Counted from the first letter of the stretch, positions 8,342 to 19,348 are shown. The stretch is DNA of 64,000 nucleotides from Eubacteriaceae bacterium (GCA_017551505.1 JAFZLL010000032.1:62001-126000), one strand, 5' to 3'. Notes: generated from the letters alone by a model not told the origin. Numbers and translations are program-made.

Positions 8342-10237
8342 TTATTTATTATCGGCTTTGGCCAGTTCAATCATCAGAACGCTGATATCCGCAGGTGAGA
8401 CTCCCTCGATGCGGCTTGCCTGCCCGAGGTTCAGCGGACGGTATCTGTCCAGCTTCTGGCGGGCCTCGATCCGCAGGTTCTTCGAATTCTGATAATCGAA
8501 GTCCTCAGGTATCTTCTTGTCCTCCAGCTTGCGGAAGCGCTCAATCTGTTTTTCTTCCCGTAGGATGTAATCCTCGTACCTTATCTGGATGACCGCCTGC
8601 TTTACGATGCTCGCCGGCAGCTCGGGTCTGTCCTCATCCAGTGGAGCCAGATCCTCATAGCTTATCGTAGGCCTTTTGAGCAGTGTGTAAAGTGTCGTCC
8701 CGGGGCGTATCCCGCCGCCGGTCTTCTCCGACAGCTCCCTTAATGCGGGTGAGTCCGTGACCTTGACGGATCTGAGACGGTCTGTCTCTCTGTCCACGCT
8801 TTCCCACTTGGCCAGCATCCTTGTATACCGTTCTTTGCTGACCAGCCCGAACTTATAGCCGAAAGGCATCAGCCGCTTGTCCGCGTTGTCCTGGCGGAGC
8901 AGCAGCCTGTATTCGACGCGCGAAGTCATGATGCGGTAGGGCTCTGTAGCTCCCTTTGTGACTATGTCGTCTATCAGCACCCCGATATATCCGTCCGCTC
9001 TGGTGAGAGTGAGCATTTCCTCTCCTCTGACGTACTGGGCGGCGTTGATCCCCGCAACGATCCCCTGGGCAGCAGCTTCCTCATAACCGGATGTGCCATT
9101 GATCTGTCCTGCAGTGAACAGCCCTTTTACGGGTTTTGTCATGAGCGTGGGATACACCTGTCTGGGGTCTATGGCGTCATACTCTATTGCGTAGGCGCTT
9201 CTCATTATCTCAGCGTGCTCGAACCCTCTAAGCGTGTGCAGCATTTTTTCCTGTACGTCTTCCGGCAGGGAAGAGGAGAAGCCCTGAAGATATACCTCGT
9301 CAGTGGATGCCCCCTCCGGTTCCACGAACAGCTGGTGCTGCTTCTTGTCCGCAAAGCGCACGACCTTGTCTTCGATGGACGGACAGTATCTCGGCCCGGT
9401 CCCGTGGATCACCCCGGAATAAAGGGGAGAACGGGAAAGATTTGCCCGGATGATATCATGTGTCTGTTCATTGGTATATGCCAGATAACAGGGATAATCC
9501 TTTTTATCATCACCAAGATCGTCGTCAAAGGAAAAAGCCTCGCTGTCTTTGTCTCCGTACTGTGGGGTGAGCACCGAGAAATCGATGGAGCGTCTGTTGA
9601 TCCTTGTAGGAGTTCCGGTCTTCAGGCGGTTGATCGTAAAGCCCAACTCTTTCAGACTGTCGGAAAGCCTGTATGACGCCATCAGGCCGTTTGGGCCGCT
9701 CTCCTGTATCGCTTCTCCGATTATGACCCTTCCTTTGAGATAAGTGCCTGAGCATATGACCGCGGCTGTGCAGCGGTATATTCCGCCGGTATATGTCATT
9801 ACACCGCATACCTTCCCGTCTCCGTCCGTCATGATCTCAACGGCCTGTGCCTGCTTCAGATACAGGTTTGGGGTATTCTCAATCACCCGCTTCATCTCAT
9901 CATGGTATCTGGCTTTGTCTGCCTGGGCCCTCAGGGAATGCACTGCCTCGCCTTTGGAGGTATTGAGCGTTTTGATCTGCAGATAGGTCCTGTCGATCAC
10001 CTTGCCCATCTCCCCTCCGAGGGCATCGATCTCGCGCACAAGGTGCCCTTTGCCGGTTCCCCCTATCGATGGATTGCACGGCATCATGGCTACGCTGTCC
10101 AGGTGCATCGTCATGAGCATGGTCTTCATGCCCTTGCGTGCGCAGGCCAGCGCCGCCTCGCATCCCGCATGTCCGGCACCGACTACCACTACGTCGTATT
10201 CACCTGCTTCAAATTTGATCTTTATATCGTTTTCCAT
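8342..10237 (-). CDS. mnmG: tRNA uridine-5-carboxymethylaminomethyl modification enzyme MnmG (GidA)
   Basis: 631 residues, the usual length. [21 protein letters not shown] (from about 16) is the FAD-binding dinucleotide fold. [24 protein letters not shown] is the hallmark GidA block, and the C-terminal helical domain ([19 protein letters not shown]) binds MnmE. With MnmE it installs the cmnm5 group on U34 of tRNAs reading NNA/NNG codons, using FAD, methylene-THF and glycine. The start is two bases after the mnmE stop, consistent with translational coupling and a 2:2 complex. Confidence 0.97.
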   Translation of the reverse strand: MENDIKIKFEAGEYDVVVVGAGHAGCEAALACARKGMKTMLMTMHLDSVAMMPCNPSIGGTGKGHLVREIDALGGEMGKVIDRTYLQIKTLNTSKGEAVHSLRAQADKARYHDEMKRVIENTPNLYLKQAQAVEIMTDGDGKVCGVMTYTGGIYRCTAAVICSGTYLKGRVIIGEAIQESGPNGLMASYRLSDSLKELGFTINRLKTGTPTRINRRSIDFSVLTPQYGDKDSEAFSFDDDLGDDKKDYPCYLAYTNEQTHDIIRANLSRSPLYSGVIHGTGPRYCPSIEDKVVRFADKKQHQLFVEPEGASTDEVYLQGFSSSLPEDVQEKMLHTLRGFEHAEIMRSAYAIEYDAIDPRQVYPTLMTKPVKGLFTAGQINGTSGYEEAAAQGIVAGINAAQYVRGEEMLTLTRADGYIGVLIDDIVTKGATEPYRIMTSRVEYRLLLRQDNADKRLMPFGYKFGLVSKERYTRMLAKWESVDRETDRLRSVKVTDSPALRELSEKTGGGIRPGTTLYTLLKRPTISYEDLAPLDEDRPELPASIVKQAVIQIRYEDYILREEKQIERFRKLEDKKIPEDFDYQNSKNLRIEARQKLDRYRPLNLGQASRIEGVSPADISVLMIELAKADNK

Positions 10238-10239
10238 TG

Positions 10240-11613
10240 TTATTTGCCCAAGCAGAAGCGTGAAAAGATCTCGTCGATAACGTCTTCCCTCGCTGTTTCT
10301 CCGGTGATCTCTCCAAGATAGTCCCTGCAGTCGTTGATATCTATCTCGATAAGGTCCTCCGGCATCCCTCCGTCCAGTGACACTATAGCGTGCCCGATGG
10401 CTTCCGCTGCCTTGTCTATGAGGGCCTTGTGCCTCGCGTTGACTATGAGCGCTGCGGATGTGATGTCTCCCGGGGAATCCATGGCGAAATCTGCGATGGC
10501 GCCTGTTACTTTATCTATGTTCTCTCCGGTCCTGGCTGAACAGATGATGTATTCGTCATCCCTGAAATAATCCAGAGTATCTTTATTTATCCCCAGATCG
10601 CATTTGTTCAGCACTGCGAAAAATGGTTTGCCGGCTATCTCGGCCCTTAGGCGTATGTCCTCCTGTTCAAGTGGTGAAGAAACGTCTACGGTCCAGAGCA
10701 CAAGGTCGGCTTTTTTTATCGCCGCCACCGATCTGTCTATCCCGATAGCTTCCACCTTTTCGCTGCTTTCACGTATTCCCGCGGTATCCATCAGTTTGAC
10801 GGGCACCCCTGAAAGGTTCACCAGTTCGTCGACGACATCCCTTGTCGTGCCCGGAATGTCGGTCACTATCGCTTTGTCCTCGTCCAGTATGCGGTTGAGC
10901 AGCATCGATTTGCCGACGTTCGGTTTGCCTGCAATGACGGTCCTGAGCCCTTCGCGGGATATCTCTCCTTTACGGTAGGTCGCCCCCAGGGCTACGATAT
11001 CGTCCCTTATCTCTTCGAGGGAGTCCCTGAGCCTGCCTACGGTCACTTCCTCGATATCGTATTCCGGATATTGTATGGTCACTTCCAGATCAGAGAGCAG
11101 GACAAGGATCTTGTCGGTGATCGCGCTTACAGCGTTCTTCAGCGCTCCGGCAATCTGGCCTGCCGCTATCTTAGTGAACAGTTCGGTCTTGGAGGTGATA
11201 ATGTCCTCCACGGCCTCAGCCTGAGACAGATCGATCCTTCCTCCGAGAAAAGCTCGTTTGGTGAATTCACCCGGTTCTGCCGCCCTCGCCCCGTTCTTCA
11301 GCAGCAGGGCAAGCACGCTCCTTGCCGCGAAGAGCCCTCCGTGGCAGTTGATCTCGGCGGTGTCCTCTGTCGTGTAGGTATGAGGAGCGTGCATCTTGCC
11401 GACCAGCACCTCGTCTACTATCGAACCTTCATCGTTTATGATATGTCCATAGGAGAGCGTATTGGCCCCCGCTTCGCTGAATGGCTTTCCGTTTGGGCGG
11501 GAGAACACCTTCTCGGTAATCTCGAATGCTTTTTCTCCTGACAGCCGCACGATGGAAATGCCTCCGGTGCCGACCGGAGTGGATATGGCGGCGATTGTAT
11601 CGTAATCGTTCAT
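10240..11613 (-). CDS. mnmE: tRNA modification GTPase MnmE (TrmE)
   Basis: 457 residues. The N-terminal THF-binding domain starts [22 protein letters not shown]. The inserted G domain has GKPNVGKS (229-236), [12 protein letters not shown] and NKCD. The C-terminus ends FCLGK, the conserved C(I/L/V)GK tail whose cysteine is catalytically important. It is the first gene of the minus-strand operon mnmE-mnmG-noc-ogg-tmcAL-methyltransferase. A TATAAT about 25-35 bases upstream in the minus direction could be its -10. The usual upstream neighbours rnpA, yidC and jag are absent. Confidence 0.96.
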   Translation of the reverse strand: MNDYDTIAAISTPVGTGGISIVRLSGEKAFEITEKVFSRPNGKPFSEAGANTLSYGHIINDEGSIVDEVLVGKMHAPHTYTTEDTAEINCHGGLFAARSVLALLLKNGARAAEPGEFTKRAFLGGRIDLSQAEAVEDIITSKTELFTKIAAGQIAGALKNAVSAITDKILVLLSDLEVTIQYPEYDIEEVTVGRLRDSLEEIRDDIVALGATYRKGEISREGLRTVIAGKPNVGKSMLLNRILDEDKAIVTDIPGTTRDVVDELVNLSGVPVKLMDTAGIRESSEKVEAIGIDRSVAAIKKADLVLWTVDVSSPLEQEDIRLRAEIAGKPFFAVLNKCDLGINKDTLDYFRDDEYIICSARTGENIDKVTGAIADFAMDSPGDITSAALIVNARHKALIDKAAEAIGHAIVSLDGGMPEDLIEIDINDCRDYLGEITGETAREDVIDEIFSRFCLGK

Positions 11614-11685
11614 TTCTGTCCCGTGATATATTTTTACAGATTATTATATAATATTTCGGCGTCGATTGACAGTTTTTCTGACCTG

Positions 11686-11709
11686 CCCGGAAAATAACCC
11701 GGGAAATAA
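11686..11709. promoter_or_regulatory. Tandem 12-bp repeat containing a Noc-box-like site
   Basis: CCCGGAAAATAA (11686-11697) is followed directly by CCCGGGAAATAA (11698-11709), one mismatch apart. The window 11694-11707 reads ATAACCCGGGAAAT, 12 of 14 matches to the Bacillus Noc-binding consensus ATTTCCCGGGAAAT. It lies about 80 bases upstream of mnmE, the head of the operon that encodes Noc. Role as a Noc site or operator is inference. Confidence 0.45.
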
Positions 11710-11728
11710 TCCGCCAAGGCATAATAAA

Positions 11729-11757
11729 GCTCCGCCTCTTTAGGCGGAGCGCTGGTT
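11729..11757 (-). terminator. Intrinsic terminator of the leuS-nfo-lipoprotein run
   Basis: On the minus strand a 9-bp GC-rich stem (GCTCCGCCT with AGGCGGAGC, 11742-11750 and 11729-11737) is followed by TTTATT. It begins 14 bases after the stop of the lipoprotein gene, so it ends that operon just before the mnmE promoter. Confidence 0.85.
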
Positions 11758-11763
11758 ATATCG

Positions 11764-12339
11764 TCAATTTACCTGTCCGAGCCTTACGGTAGACATGAAA
11801 TCCTTTATCTTGCCTGCGTGATCGAATATCTTGCCGGCAGTGTCGTTGATATAAAAGCAGAAAATCACGCACTTTGCATCCTCAACGGTCATATAGATGT
11901 ATCCGCACATCTCGTCGTGGCCGGCGTTTATCTGCGCGTAAAAAGCCTGATAAGGCCTGTCTCCGAAGGTCGTGCGAGTAAGGGAAGTCACCGTGAACCC
12001 ATGTCCGCTCTCATCGAATAGGTAATTGAAAAGCTTCGAAACATAAGCCAGATTGTCCAGAGTGGATTCAAAAGCTCCGCCGGTGAGGTCAAGTTCCTCC
12101 GTGGGAAGGTCTGAGCAATCCTCGCTGACATAGGGTGATGCGTCTATCACGGATATCAGGCCTGTGATCCTGTCCGACAGTACCAGGGAGAGCGAAGAGT
12201 CGTTCTCCTCCGTTATCTTCTGGCGCCACTTCAGACGGAAAGAGATGCCCATTTTTTCGTACGTAAATGTCCTGCCGGTGCATCCTGAGAAGAACAGCAG
12301 CGCTGTTAATATGACGAAGAAGCTCCTGATTTTTTTCAT
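11764..12339 (-). CDS. Putative lipoprotein, function unknown
   Basis: 191 residues. A classic lipoprotein signal (MKKIRSFFVILTALLFFSGC) places the lipidated Cys at residue 20. The rest is a mixed, soluble extracytoplasmic domain without a motif I recognise. It resembles the small PsbP-like or photosystem-type lipoproteins that Clostridia carry, but I cannot confirm this. Its ATG overlaps the nfo stop (ATGA), so it is co-translated with nfo. A terminator follows at once. Confidence 0.75.
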   Translation of the reverse strand: MKKIRSFFVILTALLFFSGCTGRTFTYEKMGISFRLKWRQKITEENDSSLSLVLSDRITGLISVIDASPYVSEDCSDLPTEELDLTGGAFESTLDNLAYVSKLFNYLFDESGHGFTVTSLTRTTFGDRPYQAFYAQINAGHDEMCGYIYMTVEDAKCVIFCFYINDTAGKIFDHAGKIKDFMSTVRLGQVN

Positions 12340-13175
12340 CCCTTGAAACTGTCCCTCAAGAAAGCTATTTCCGCTTTGTATCCTTCCGGCTCGTTGGGCG
12401 TCTCCAGAATGAAAGGCAGGCTCTTCAGTGCCGGATGGTTCACTATCCTTACGAAAGCTTCCATTCCCAGAGAGCCTTCGCCCAGCCTGGCATGCCTGTC
12501 TTTGTGTGAGTCGAAGGGATTGGCGGAATCGTTGAGATGCACAGCCTTGAGCCTGTCCAGTCCGATTATCCGGTCAAACTGCGTAATGACGCAGTCCAGT
12601 TCGTTCACGATGTCGTATCCGGCACAATAAACGTGGCAGGTATCCAGCGTCACCCCGACCCTGTCGGAGTGCTCTGCCCTTGCGATCATCTCTCTGATCT
12701 CCTCAAAGGATGAGCCCATCTCGTTTTTCTTTCCGCTCATCGTCTCGAGCAGGAAAAAGACATCCGGTGAGTCCTGCATGGCGGTATCCATGACGCCCTT
12801 TATGCGTGAAAAAGCCTCTTCCATCTCGGCGCCTCCGCGGCTGCCCGGATGCACGTTGTAAAGCTTTACGGGAAGGGTCTCGAGCAGTGCGGTGTCCGAT
12901 TTTGTCAGCTCATTCGCACCTGTATAAACGTCCTCTTTGGGCGAGGCCATATTGATCGTATAAGGCGCATGGGCTACGATAGGGGCAAAATCCTCATTAT
13001 CAAGCATCCGGCCGAAGACCTCGATGTCCTGCGTATCAGGGGTCCTGGCGGAGCCTCCGCGGGGATTTCGCGTGAAAAACTGGAAAGTATTGGCGTTGAT
13101 GGATAAAGCGGTTTCACATGCGGCTGAATAGCCTTTTGCGGCGGAAAGATGGCATCCTATGTTCAGGGAACTCAA
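12336..13175 (-). CDS. nfo: Endonuclease IV (AP endonuclease)
   Basis: 279 residues from a TTG at 13175. The frame is open to 13232, but the family N-terminus NIGCHLSAAKGY follows directly after this TTG. A GGAGG lies six to seven bases upstream, and the TTG overlaps the stop of the preceding gene. Zinc-site blocks are present in order: GCHLS, YNVHPGS, FLLETMSG, VTLDTCHVYCAGYD, AVHLNDS, DRHARLGEG and FILETPNEPEG. These match the TIM-barrel enzyme with three zinc ions that cuts 5' of abasic sites. Size is normal for the family (about 280). Confidence 0.94.
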   Translation of the reverse strand: MSSLNIGCHLSAAKGYSAACETALSINANTFQFFTRNPRGGSARTPDTQDIEVFGRMLDNEDFAPIVAHAPYTINMASPKEDVYTGANELTKSDTALLETLPVKLYNVHPGSRGGAEMEEAFSRIKGVMDTAMQDSPDVFFLLETMSGKKNEMGSSFEEIREMIARAEHSDRVGVTLDTCHVYCAGYDIVNELDCVITQFDRIIGLDRLKAVHLNDSANPFDSHKDRHARLGEGSLGMEAFVRIVNHPALKSLPFILETPNEPEGYKAEIAFLRDSFKG

Positions 13176-13780
13176 TTGCTGCCTCCGCCTGCAATGGCAT
13201 CGAAGAGAGCCTTGTCGGGGTTTATCTTCCATGAACCGTCTTTAGCCCTGTAGGCACTGAGCGTAACTGTCGTTTCTGTCCTGCTCATTCTGCCGGGAAG
13301 ATCGGCGTATATCTGCGGCACAGCCCTGCAGAGCATCGTATATTTTTCTCCGTCGCTGGCGGCTGCATACGCTTCACCGGATTTTACATCCTGTAGTGCC
13401 TTGGAGACTTCCTCGGCAACTGATGCGGCGGGGTATGCCGAGACAGTGCAGGTGATACTGGCTTTATCTTTGCTTTTCTCGACTGAGCCTGTCTTTACCG
13501 AGAGGCTTCCGTAGATGAATTCGATATAGCAGACGTCGCTGACCTGCGAAAGGTAGGTGTCATGTTCGTCCCGGTATGCCTTCATTACCTCGGCATAGGC
13601 TCCGGGTGAATTCAGGATATCCTCCGCCTTCTCGAAATCCAGCGCATTCAGGGACGAGAAAAGCCCCTTTACGGCTCTTTCGGGGGAAGAAGAGCCGCAT
13701 GAGGAAAGCCCCATGGCCAAAATGAGCGTCATGAGGAAAGCGACGTGCCTGATTGTCCTGTTTCGCCTAAAAAGAATCAT
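13172..13780 (-). CDS. Putative lipoprotein, function unknown
   Basis: 202 residues. The signal sequence ends LILAMGLSSC, with the lipid-attachment Cys at residue 28. The mature part SPERAVKGLFSSLNALDFEKAEDIL looks like the helical start of NTF2-like DUF4878/DUF5105 lipoproteins, in which a short alpha-helix pair precedes a curved beta sheet. The end AKDGSWKINPD is also typical of that group. The role is unknown. The gene lies 46 bases after leuS, separated by a GC hairpin, and overlaps the nfo start by the sequence AATTGA. Confidence 0.75.
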   Translation of the reverse strand: MILFRRNRTIRHVAFLMTLILAMGLSSCGSSSPERAVKGLFSSLNALDFEKAEDILNSPGAYAEVMKAYRDEHDTYLSQVSDVCYIEFIYGSLSVKTGSVEKSKDKASITCTVSAYPAASVAEEVSKALQDVKSGEAYAAASDGEKYTMLCRAVPQIYADLPGRMSRTETTVTLSAYRAKDGSWKINPDKALFDAIAGGGSN

Positions 13781-13795
13781 TGCGTTCTATCCGAA

Positions 13796-13820
13796 GGCGG
13801 CCCGGTCATCCCGGGCCGCC
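13796..13820. terminator. GC-rich hairpin between leuS and the lipoprotein gene
   Basis: A perfect 10-bp stem GGCGGCCCGG (13796-13805) pairs with CCGGGCCGCC (13811-13820) around a 5-base loop. No T-run follows on the minus strand. It may attenuate transcription, stabilise the leuS mRNA end, or be part of a 5' leader of the lipoprotein gene. Confidence 0.5.
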
Positions 13821-13826
13821 CGATCG

Positions 13827-16244
13827 TTATTTTACAACTATATTGTATATCTTGCCTTTGACGTATATCTCCCGGACTATGGTGCTGCTTCCGACGGATC
13901 TTGCGACTGCGGCCGACTGGTGTACGGCTTCCTTTACAGTCTCCTCGTCAGCGTCAGCTGCTACCATGACTTTATCTCTTACTTTGCCGTTTACCTGGAC
14001 CGGTATCTCCACCATATCCTCGGCGCACTTGGCCTCATCGTATTTCGGCCATGGCGTATGGGCTATCTGGTCAGGATAACCGCATGTCTGCCAAATCTCT
14101 TCGGTGATGTGCGGCGCTGTCGGGTTGAGCAGTATTAAGAATGTCTTAAGGTCATCATCGGTTATGGAGGGCTGATCGGTATAGATGTTGAGCAGCTTCA
14201 TCAGCGAGGCTACAGCCGTGTTGAACTTCATGGAATCGATGTCCTCGGTCACCTTCTTTATGGCCTGGTGGATATACTTCTCCAGAGCGGGGGAGTATCC
14301 TCTGCCGGGTTTTACCATATCAGGCAGCTTGAAGACCCTGTCCAGGAACCTTTTGCAGCCCTTGACCCCGTTTTCGCTCCAGGGGGCGGCCTGCGTGAAG
14401 TCACCGATGAACATCTCGTAGGTGCGGAGCGTGTCGGCGCCGTAGCTGGCCACGACCTCGTCCGGATTCACGACATTCCCCTTGGACTTGCTCATCTTTT
14501 CGTTGTTTTCGCCGAGTATCATACCGTGGCTGGTGCGCTTGGCATAGGGTTCGGGCGTAGGTACTACTCCGATATCATAGAGGAATTTATGCCAGAAGCG
14601 CGAATAGAGCAGGTGGAGCGTGGTGTGTTCCATCCCTCCGTTGTACCAGTTCACGGGCAGCCAGTATTTCAGAGCCTCGGGATCGGCCAGAGCCTTGTCG
14701 TTATGGGGATCCGTATATCTCAGGTAATACCAGCTCGACCCTGCCCAGTTGGGCATGGTATCTGTTTCCCTCACCGCGTGGCTGCCGCATACCGGGCAGG
14801 TGGTGTTGTACCATTCGGGCATGTTGGCCAGGGGGCTCTCTCCTGTGTCGGTGGTCATGTAGTTGTCCACTTGGGGCAGCTCCAGCGGGAGCTGGTCTTC
14901 CGGCAGCGGGACCCAGCCGCACTTGTCGCATTTTACCATCGGGATAGGCTCTCCCCAGTACCTCTGGCGTGAGAACACCCAGTCCCTCAGCTTGTAATTG
15001 ACCTTGCGGGTCCCGACCCCCTTCTGTTCCATGATCTCGATCATCTTCGAGATGGCTTCCTTGCCCTTGAGTCCGTCGATCAGCGGCGAATTGACGGCAG
15101 TGCCCTCGGAAGCGTCGGTATAGGCGGCTTCGGAGATATCTCCGCCGGAGATCACTTCCCTGATCTCCAGGCCGAACTTCTTCGCGAACTCGTAGTCCCT
15201 CTGGTCATGGGCGGGAACTGCCATGATGGCTCCTGTACCGTAGGTCATCAGGACGTAGTCGGATACGAATACGGGGATCACCTCTCCGCTGATGGGATTG
15301 ACTGCGTCCAGCCCTTCCAGGCGTACTCCTGTTTTGTCCTTGACCAGTTCTGTGCGCTCGAAATCGCTTTTCTTCGCTGATTCCTTGCAGTAATAGCGTA
15401 CCTCATCGATGTTGCTGATCCTGGAAGCGAACTGCTCAATGTAGGGATGCTCCGGCGAGATGACCATGTAGGTCGCCCCGTAGATGGTGTCGGGCCTTGT
15501 AGTGTATACAGTCAGCTTTTCATCCGTGCCTTTCAGCGGGAAATCGACCTGAGCTCCTTCAGAACGGCCGATCCAGTTGATCTGGGAGGATTTCACTCTG
15601 TCCGGATAATCTACCAGTTCCAGATCGTCTATCAGTCTCTGTGCGTATTCGGTTATTTTGAGCATCCATTGGTTCTTGACGACTCTTATGACTTCACCGC
15701 CGCATCTTTCGCAGTGCCCGTTGACTACTTCCTCGTTGGCCAGCCCTACCTTGCAGCTGGTGCAGAAATTTATGGGGAATTCCTTTTTATAAGCCAGCCC
15801 GTGCTTGAAGAGCTGTATGAATATCCACTGGGTCCATTTGTAATAGGCGGGGTCGGTGGTATTGATCTCACGTGACCAGTCGAAACTGTACCCTATCATC
15901 TTCAGCTGCTTCTTGAAGTGGGCGACGTTGTCGCGTGTCACGACAGCGGGATGGATCCCGGTCTTGATGGCGTAATTCTCGGTGGGTAGACCAAAGGCGT
16001 CCCAGCCCATCGGGAACAGGACGTTATAACCCTCCAGTCTCTTCTTGCGTGAAATGATGTCAAGCGCCGTGTACGGGCGCGGATGGCCGACATGGAGCCC
16101 CTGGCCTGAAGGGTAGGGGAATTCCACGAGGGCGTAGAATTTCGGTTTGTCTGAGTCGTTGGAGGCCTTGAATGTCTCTTCCTTATCCCAGAGGTCTTGC
16201 CATTTTTTCTCTATCTTCCCGTAATCGTAATACATGTGTTCCAC
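13827..16244 (-). CDS. leuS: Leucyl-tRNA synthetase
   Basis: 805 residues, class Ia synthetase that charges tRNA-Leu with leucine using ATP. HVGH at 51-54 (the HIGH motif) and KMSKS at 583-587 mark the active site. The CP1 editing domain and a zinc-binding knuckle ([24 protein letters not shown]) lie between. The C-terminal domain ends in VNGKVRDKV and the short leucine-specific tail. The start has a strong GGAGG. No T-box leader is visible, so regulation differs from many Firmicute synthetase genes. Confidence 0.97.
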   Translation of the reverse strand: MEHMYYDYGKIEKKWQDLWDKEETFKASNDSDKPKFYALVEFPYPSGQGLHVGHPRPYTALDIISRKKRLEGYNVLFPMGWDAFGLPTENYAIKTGIHPAVVTRDNVAHFKKQLKMIGYSFDWSREINTTDPAYYKWTQWIFIQLFKHGLAYKKEFPINFCTSCKVGLANEEVVNGHCERCGGEVIRVVKNQWMLKITEYAQRLIDDLELVDYPDRVKSSQINWIGRSEGAQVDFPLKGTDEKLTVYTTRPDTIYGATYMVISPEHPYIEQFASRISNIDEVRYYCKESAKKSDFERTELVKDKTGVRLEGLDAVNPISGEVIPVFVSDYVLMTYGTGAIMAVPAHDQRDYEFAKKFGLEIREVISGGDISEAAYTDASEGTAVNSPLIDGLKGKEAISKMIEIMEQKGVGTRKVNYKLRDWVFSRQRYWGEPIPMVKCDKCGWVPLPEDQLPLELPQVDNYMTTDTGESPLANMPEWYNTTCPVCGSHAVRETDTMPNWAGSSWYYLRYTDPHNDKALADPEALKYWLPVNWYNGGMEHTTLHLLYSRFWHKFLYDIGVVPTPEPYAKRTSHGMILGENNEKMSKSKGNVVNPDEVVASYGADTLRTYEMFIGDFTQAAPWSENGVKGCKRFLDRVFKLPDMVKPGRGYSPALEKYIHQAIKKVTEDIDSMKFNTAVASLMKLLNIYTDQPSITDDDLKTFLILLNPTAPHITEEIWQTCGYPDQIAHTPWPKYDEAKCAEDMVEIPVQVNGKVRDKVMVAADADEETVKEAVHQSAAVARSVGSSTIVREIYVKGKIYNIVVK

Positions 16245-16266
16245 CTCCGAAAATTACACATAATCG

Positions 16267-16295
16267 ATTTTACGTTTTTTGTTCCTATTAGTCAA
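16267..16295 (-). promoter_or_regulatory. Sigma-A promoter of leuS
   Basis: Reading the minus strand, TTGACT (16290-16295) and TAAAAT (16267-16272) are 17 bases apart. Each matches 5 of 6 consensus bases. The predicted leader is about 15-18 bases and holds only the GGAGG site, which excludes a T-box. Confidence 0.75.
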
Positions 16296-16406
16296 TCTTT
16301 GGATCAGTCTATTTGGGGTAGTCCCTATTATTTCGATCCTAAGCGCAGATAAGAGGCTTGCTTTTCAAAAATGAACCGGATGGGTCGGGCTCCCTAAGTG
16401 AATCTT

Positions 16407-17543
16407 TCACAGGAATTTCTTCGTTACATAACCCGCGAGATCGAAGCCCCTGTCCGTGAGCCTGTAGAAGCCTCCGACTTCCTCAGCCAGACCTTCGCTC
16501 ACAGTCTCGCGTATGATATCCGTATACATCTTCCTGAAATCCTCACCGAACCTCGCAGAGAAATCAGACTCGTTCAGGCCTGAAGCCTTGCGCAGGGCCA
16601 GCATGATATAGTCCTCCGCGAGCTCGCCGGCTGTTTCCTCATATGCCGTGGAAGCAGCGTCCCATTCGCCCGCCCCCTCCGTAAAGGTCCTTATGAATTC
16701 CCCGATATCGCCGGTCGTTTCGAGGCGGGTATTCCTGATGAACGAGCAGGCTGCGGCGCCGAATCCGGCATAGCTGCAGAAATCCCAGCAGTCGGTGTTG
16801 TGCCGGCATTCCCTCCCCGGAAGTGCGAAGTTCGATATCTCGTAGCGCCTGAGACCGTATGAAGCCAGTATCTCCAGCGCTGCGCGGTACATCTGTCTGT
16901 CGATTTCGTCGTCCTGCGAGTACGTCCCGTCCTCATAGAGCCTGTAAATGGGGGTATTCTCTTCCAGCGTCAGCGAGTAGCAGGAGATATGGGGGACCCC
17001 AAGGTCTGCCGCCGCTTTCAGCGTATCCTCGAAATCCGCGGCCGTCTGTTTCGGCAGTGAGAACATAAGGTCAAGATTGAAGTTGTCGAAACCTGCCTTA
17101 AGCACGTTTTCGGCGGCTTTGACCGTATCGGATCTTCTGTGTGCACGCCCGATGAGCCTGAGGATATCATCGTCCATGCTCTGGGCGCCTATCGATATGC
17201 GGTTTATTCCCGCTTTTTTATAGATCTCCAGCTTTTTGGGGCTCAGGCTGTTCGGATTGGCCTCCAGCGATATCTCGCAGTCCCGGGCAAGTGTGAATCT
17301 GCGCGCAGTTTTTTCAAGCGTTTCCGATATCAAGCGGGCATCCACATAGGAGGGCGTGCCTCCTCCGAAATAGACGGTATTTACTGCCCAGTCATAGGGG
17401 AAGAGCTCTATCTGTCTGAACAGGGCCTCAAAATAGCTTTCTATAAGGCTGTCCCTGCCTGCGTAGGAGACGAAATCGCAGTAGGCGCATTTAGAGGCGC
17501 AGAACGGTATGTGTATGTATATCCCTTTATCGGTATTGAGCAT
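16407..17543 (-). CDS. hemW: Radical SAM protein HemW (heme chaperone-like)
   Basis: 378 residues. IHIPFCASKCAYCDF holds Cys15, Cys19 and Cys22, the 4Fe-4S radical SAM motif. TVYFGGGTPSY and ISIGAQSMDD follow, and the C-terminal HemN_C region ends with LTDRGFDL. Length of about 380 and the lack of the extra N-terminal Cys favour HemW over the true coproporphyrinogen oxidase HemN. HemW inserts heme into respiratory proteins in E. coli. Its job in an anaerobe is less clear. The ATG overlaps the lepA stop (TGATG), the common lepA-hemW pairing in Firmicutes. Confidence 0.93.
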   Translation of the reverse strand: MLNTDKGIYIHIPFCASKCAYCDFVSYAGRDSLIESYFEALFRQIELFPYDWAVNTVYFGGGTPSYVDARLISETLEKTARRFTLARDCEISLEANPNSLSPKKLEIYKKAGINRISIGAQSMDDDILRLIGRAHRRSDTVKAAENVLKAGFDNFNLDLMFSLPKQTAADFEDTLKAAADLGVPHISCYSLTLEENTPIYRLYEDGTYSQDDEIDRQMYRAALEILASYGLRRYEISNFALPGRECRHNTDCWDFCSYAGFGAAACSFIRNTRLETTGDIGEFIRTFTEGAGEWDAASTAYEETAGELAEDYIMLALRKASGLNESDFSARFGEDFRKMYTDIIRETVSEGLAEEVGGFYRLTDRGFDLAGYVTKKFL

Positions 17544-19348
17544 CAGTCGTCATCCAGCTTCAGCACTGCTGTGAAGGCTTCCTGGGGGATAGAGACGGTT
17601 CCGATCTGGCGCATTCGCTTCTTGCCCTCCTTCTGTTTTTCCAGCAGTTTCTTCTTGCGGCTGACGTCGCCGCCGTAGCATTTGGCGATAACGTCCTTGC
17701 GCAGGGCCTTGACGGTCTCCCGGGCGATGATCTTTCCTCCTATTGCCGCCTGGATCGGTATCTCGAAAAGCTGGCGCGGTATATTTTCCTTCAGCTTCTG
17801 CGCGATGGAGCGCCCCCTCGGATAGGCATTCTCGGAAAAGACGATGAAGGAGAGCGCGTCTACGATATCGCCGTTTATGTAGAGATCCAGTTTTACCAGC
17901 TCGCTCCTGCGGTACTCCTTGAGCTCGTAATCAAGCGAGGCATATCCTTTTGTGCGCGATTTCAGCGAATCGAAAAAGTCGTATATTATCTCGTTGAGAG
18001 GCATCACATATCTGAGCAGGACCCTGTTTTCGATGTATTCCATCGTGACGTATTCGCCCCTTCTCTTCTGGCAGAGGTCCATCACGCTGCCGACATATTC
18101 CTCGGGAGTCATTATGGAAGCGTCAACATAGGGCTCCTCCATGTAATTGATCTCCGAAGGCCCGGGAAGGTTGGCCGGGTTGTCGACTTCAACGACGCTT
18201 CCGTCCGTCTTTATGACCTTATAGACCACGCTGGGGAATGTGGTGATCACATCCATATCGAATTCCCTGTCTAGTCTCTGCATGGTGACTTCCAGATGGA
18301 GCAGGCCGAGGAAACCGCACCTGAATCCGAAGCCAAGGGCGGCAGATGTCTCCGGCTCGTAGGAGAGGGCAGCGTCGTTGAGCTTCAGCTTGGCCAGAGC
18401 TTCCTTGAGATCCTCGTATCGGCTGCCGTCAGCGGGATAGATGCCGCAGTAGACCATCGGCCGGACCTCCTTGTATCCCGGCAGCGGTTCTTCTGCCGGA
18501 TGGGCGGCGGAAGTCACGGTGTCTCCGACTCTGGTGTCCCCGACGTCTTTTATGGATGCGGTGAAATAGCCTACGTCTCCGCTCTCGAGCTTCGCCACCG
18601 GCATAAGCCTGTCGGTGAAGACACCTACCTGGTCCACATCGAACTGTTTTCCTCCGGCCATGAAGGTTATTCTGTCTCCGGCTTTTATCGCTCCGTCGCG
18701 GACCCTGATCGAGCAGATGACTCCGAGATACGGGTCGTAAACGGAGTCGAAGACCAGAGCCCTCAGCGGTTTGTCGTTGTTGTCCTCCGGGTGCGGTATC
18801 CTGGTGACTATGGCTTCCAGGACCTGGTCGATATTGATGCCTTCCTTGGCGGAGATGCGCGGGGCGTCCTGGGCGGGGAGGCCGATGTAATCCTCGATCT
18901 CCCTTACGGCCATCTCCGGGTCTGCGCTGGGAAGATCGATCTTGTTTATCACCGGCACGATCTCCAGATCATTGTCCACGGCGAGGTATACGTTCGCCAT
19001 CGTCTGCGCCTGGATGCCCTGCGTGGCATCCACGATGAGCACGGCTCCTTCGCAGGCGGCCAGGGAACGGGATACCTCATAGGTAAAATCCACGTGTCCC
19101 GGGGTGTCGATGAGGTTGAGGAAGTACTCCTTGCCGTCCTTCGCCTTGTATATCAGGCGTACAGCCTGCAGCTTTATGGTAATACCCCTCTCGCGCTCGA
19201 TGTCCATCTTATCCAGGACCTGCTCGACCATCTCCCTTTTCGAGATCATGCCCGTGGATTCGATGAGTCTGTCCGCAAGGGTGGATTTTCCGTGGTCGAT
19301 ATGCGCGATGATACTGAAGTTTCTTGTCAGTTCCTGTTTTATACCCAT
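17543..19348 (-). CDS. lepA: Elongation factor 4 (LepA)
   Basis: 601 residues, the standard length. [20 protein letters not shown] is the P-loop, DTPGHVDF is G3 and [10 protein letters not shown] is G4. [19 protein letters not shown] is a LepA-specific block, and the C-terminal domain carries [16 protein letters not shown]. It is a ribosome-binding GTPase affecting translocation and ribosome assembly. Its ATG lies inside the end of the upstream MerR-family gene (10-base overlap), so the two are translationally coupled. Confidence 0.97.
   Translation of the reverse strand: MGIKQELTRNFSIIAHIDHGKSTLADRLIESTGMISKREMVEQVLDKMDIERERGITIKLQAVRLIYKAKDGKEYFLNLIDTPGHVDFTYEVSRSLAACEGAVLIVDATQGIQAQTMANVYLAVDNDLEIVPVINKIDLPSADPEMAVREIEDYIGLPAQDAPRISAKEGINIDQVLEAIVTRIPHPEDNNDKPLRALVFDSVYDPYLGVICSIRVRDGAIKAGDRITFMAGGKQFDVDQVGVFTDRLMPVAKLESGDVGYFTASIKDVGDTRVGDTVTSAAHPAEEPLPGYKEVRPMVYCGIYPADGSRYEDLKEALAKLKLNDAALSYEPETSAALGFGFRCGFLGLLHLEVTMQRLDREFDMDVITTFPSVVYKVIKTDGSVVEVDNPANLPGPSEINYMEEPYVDASIMTPEEYVGSVMDLCQKRRGEYVTMEYIENRVLLRYVMPLNEIIYDFFDSLKSRTKGYASLDYELKEYRRSELVKLDLYINGDIVDALSFIVFSENAYPRGRSIAQKLKENIPRQLFEIPIQAAIGGKIIARETVKALRKDVIAKCYGGDVSRKKKLLEKQKEGKKRMRQIGTVSIPQEAFTAVLKLDDD

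Noticed and set aside
16245-16406. T-box leader upstream of leuS
   Set aside because: No AGGGTGGNACC antiterminator or specifier stem, and the promoter lies too close to the start.
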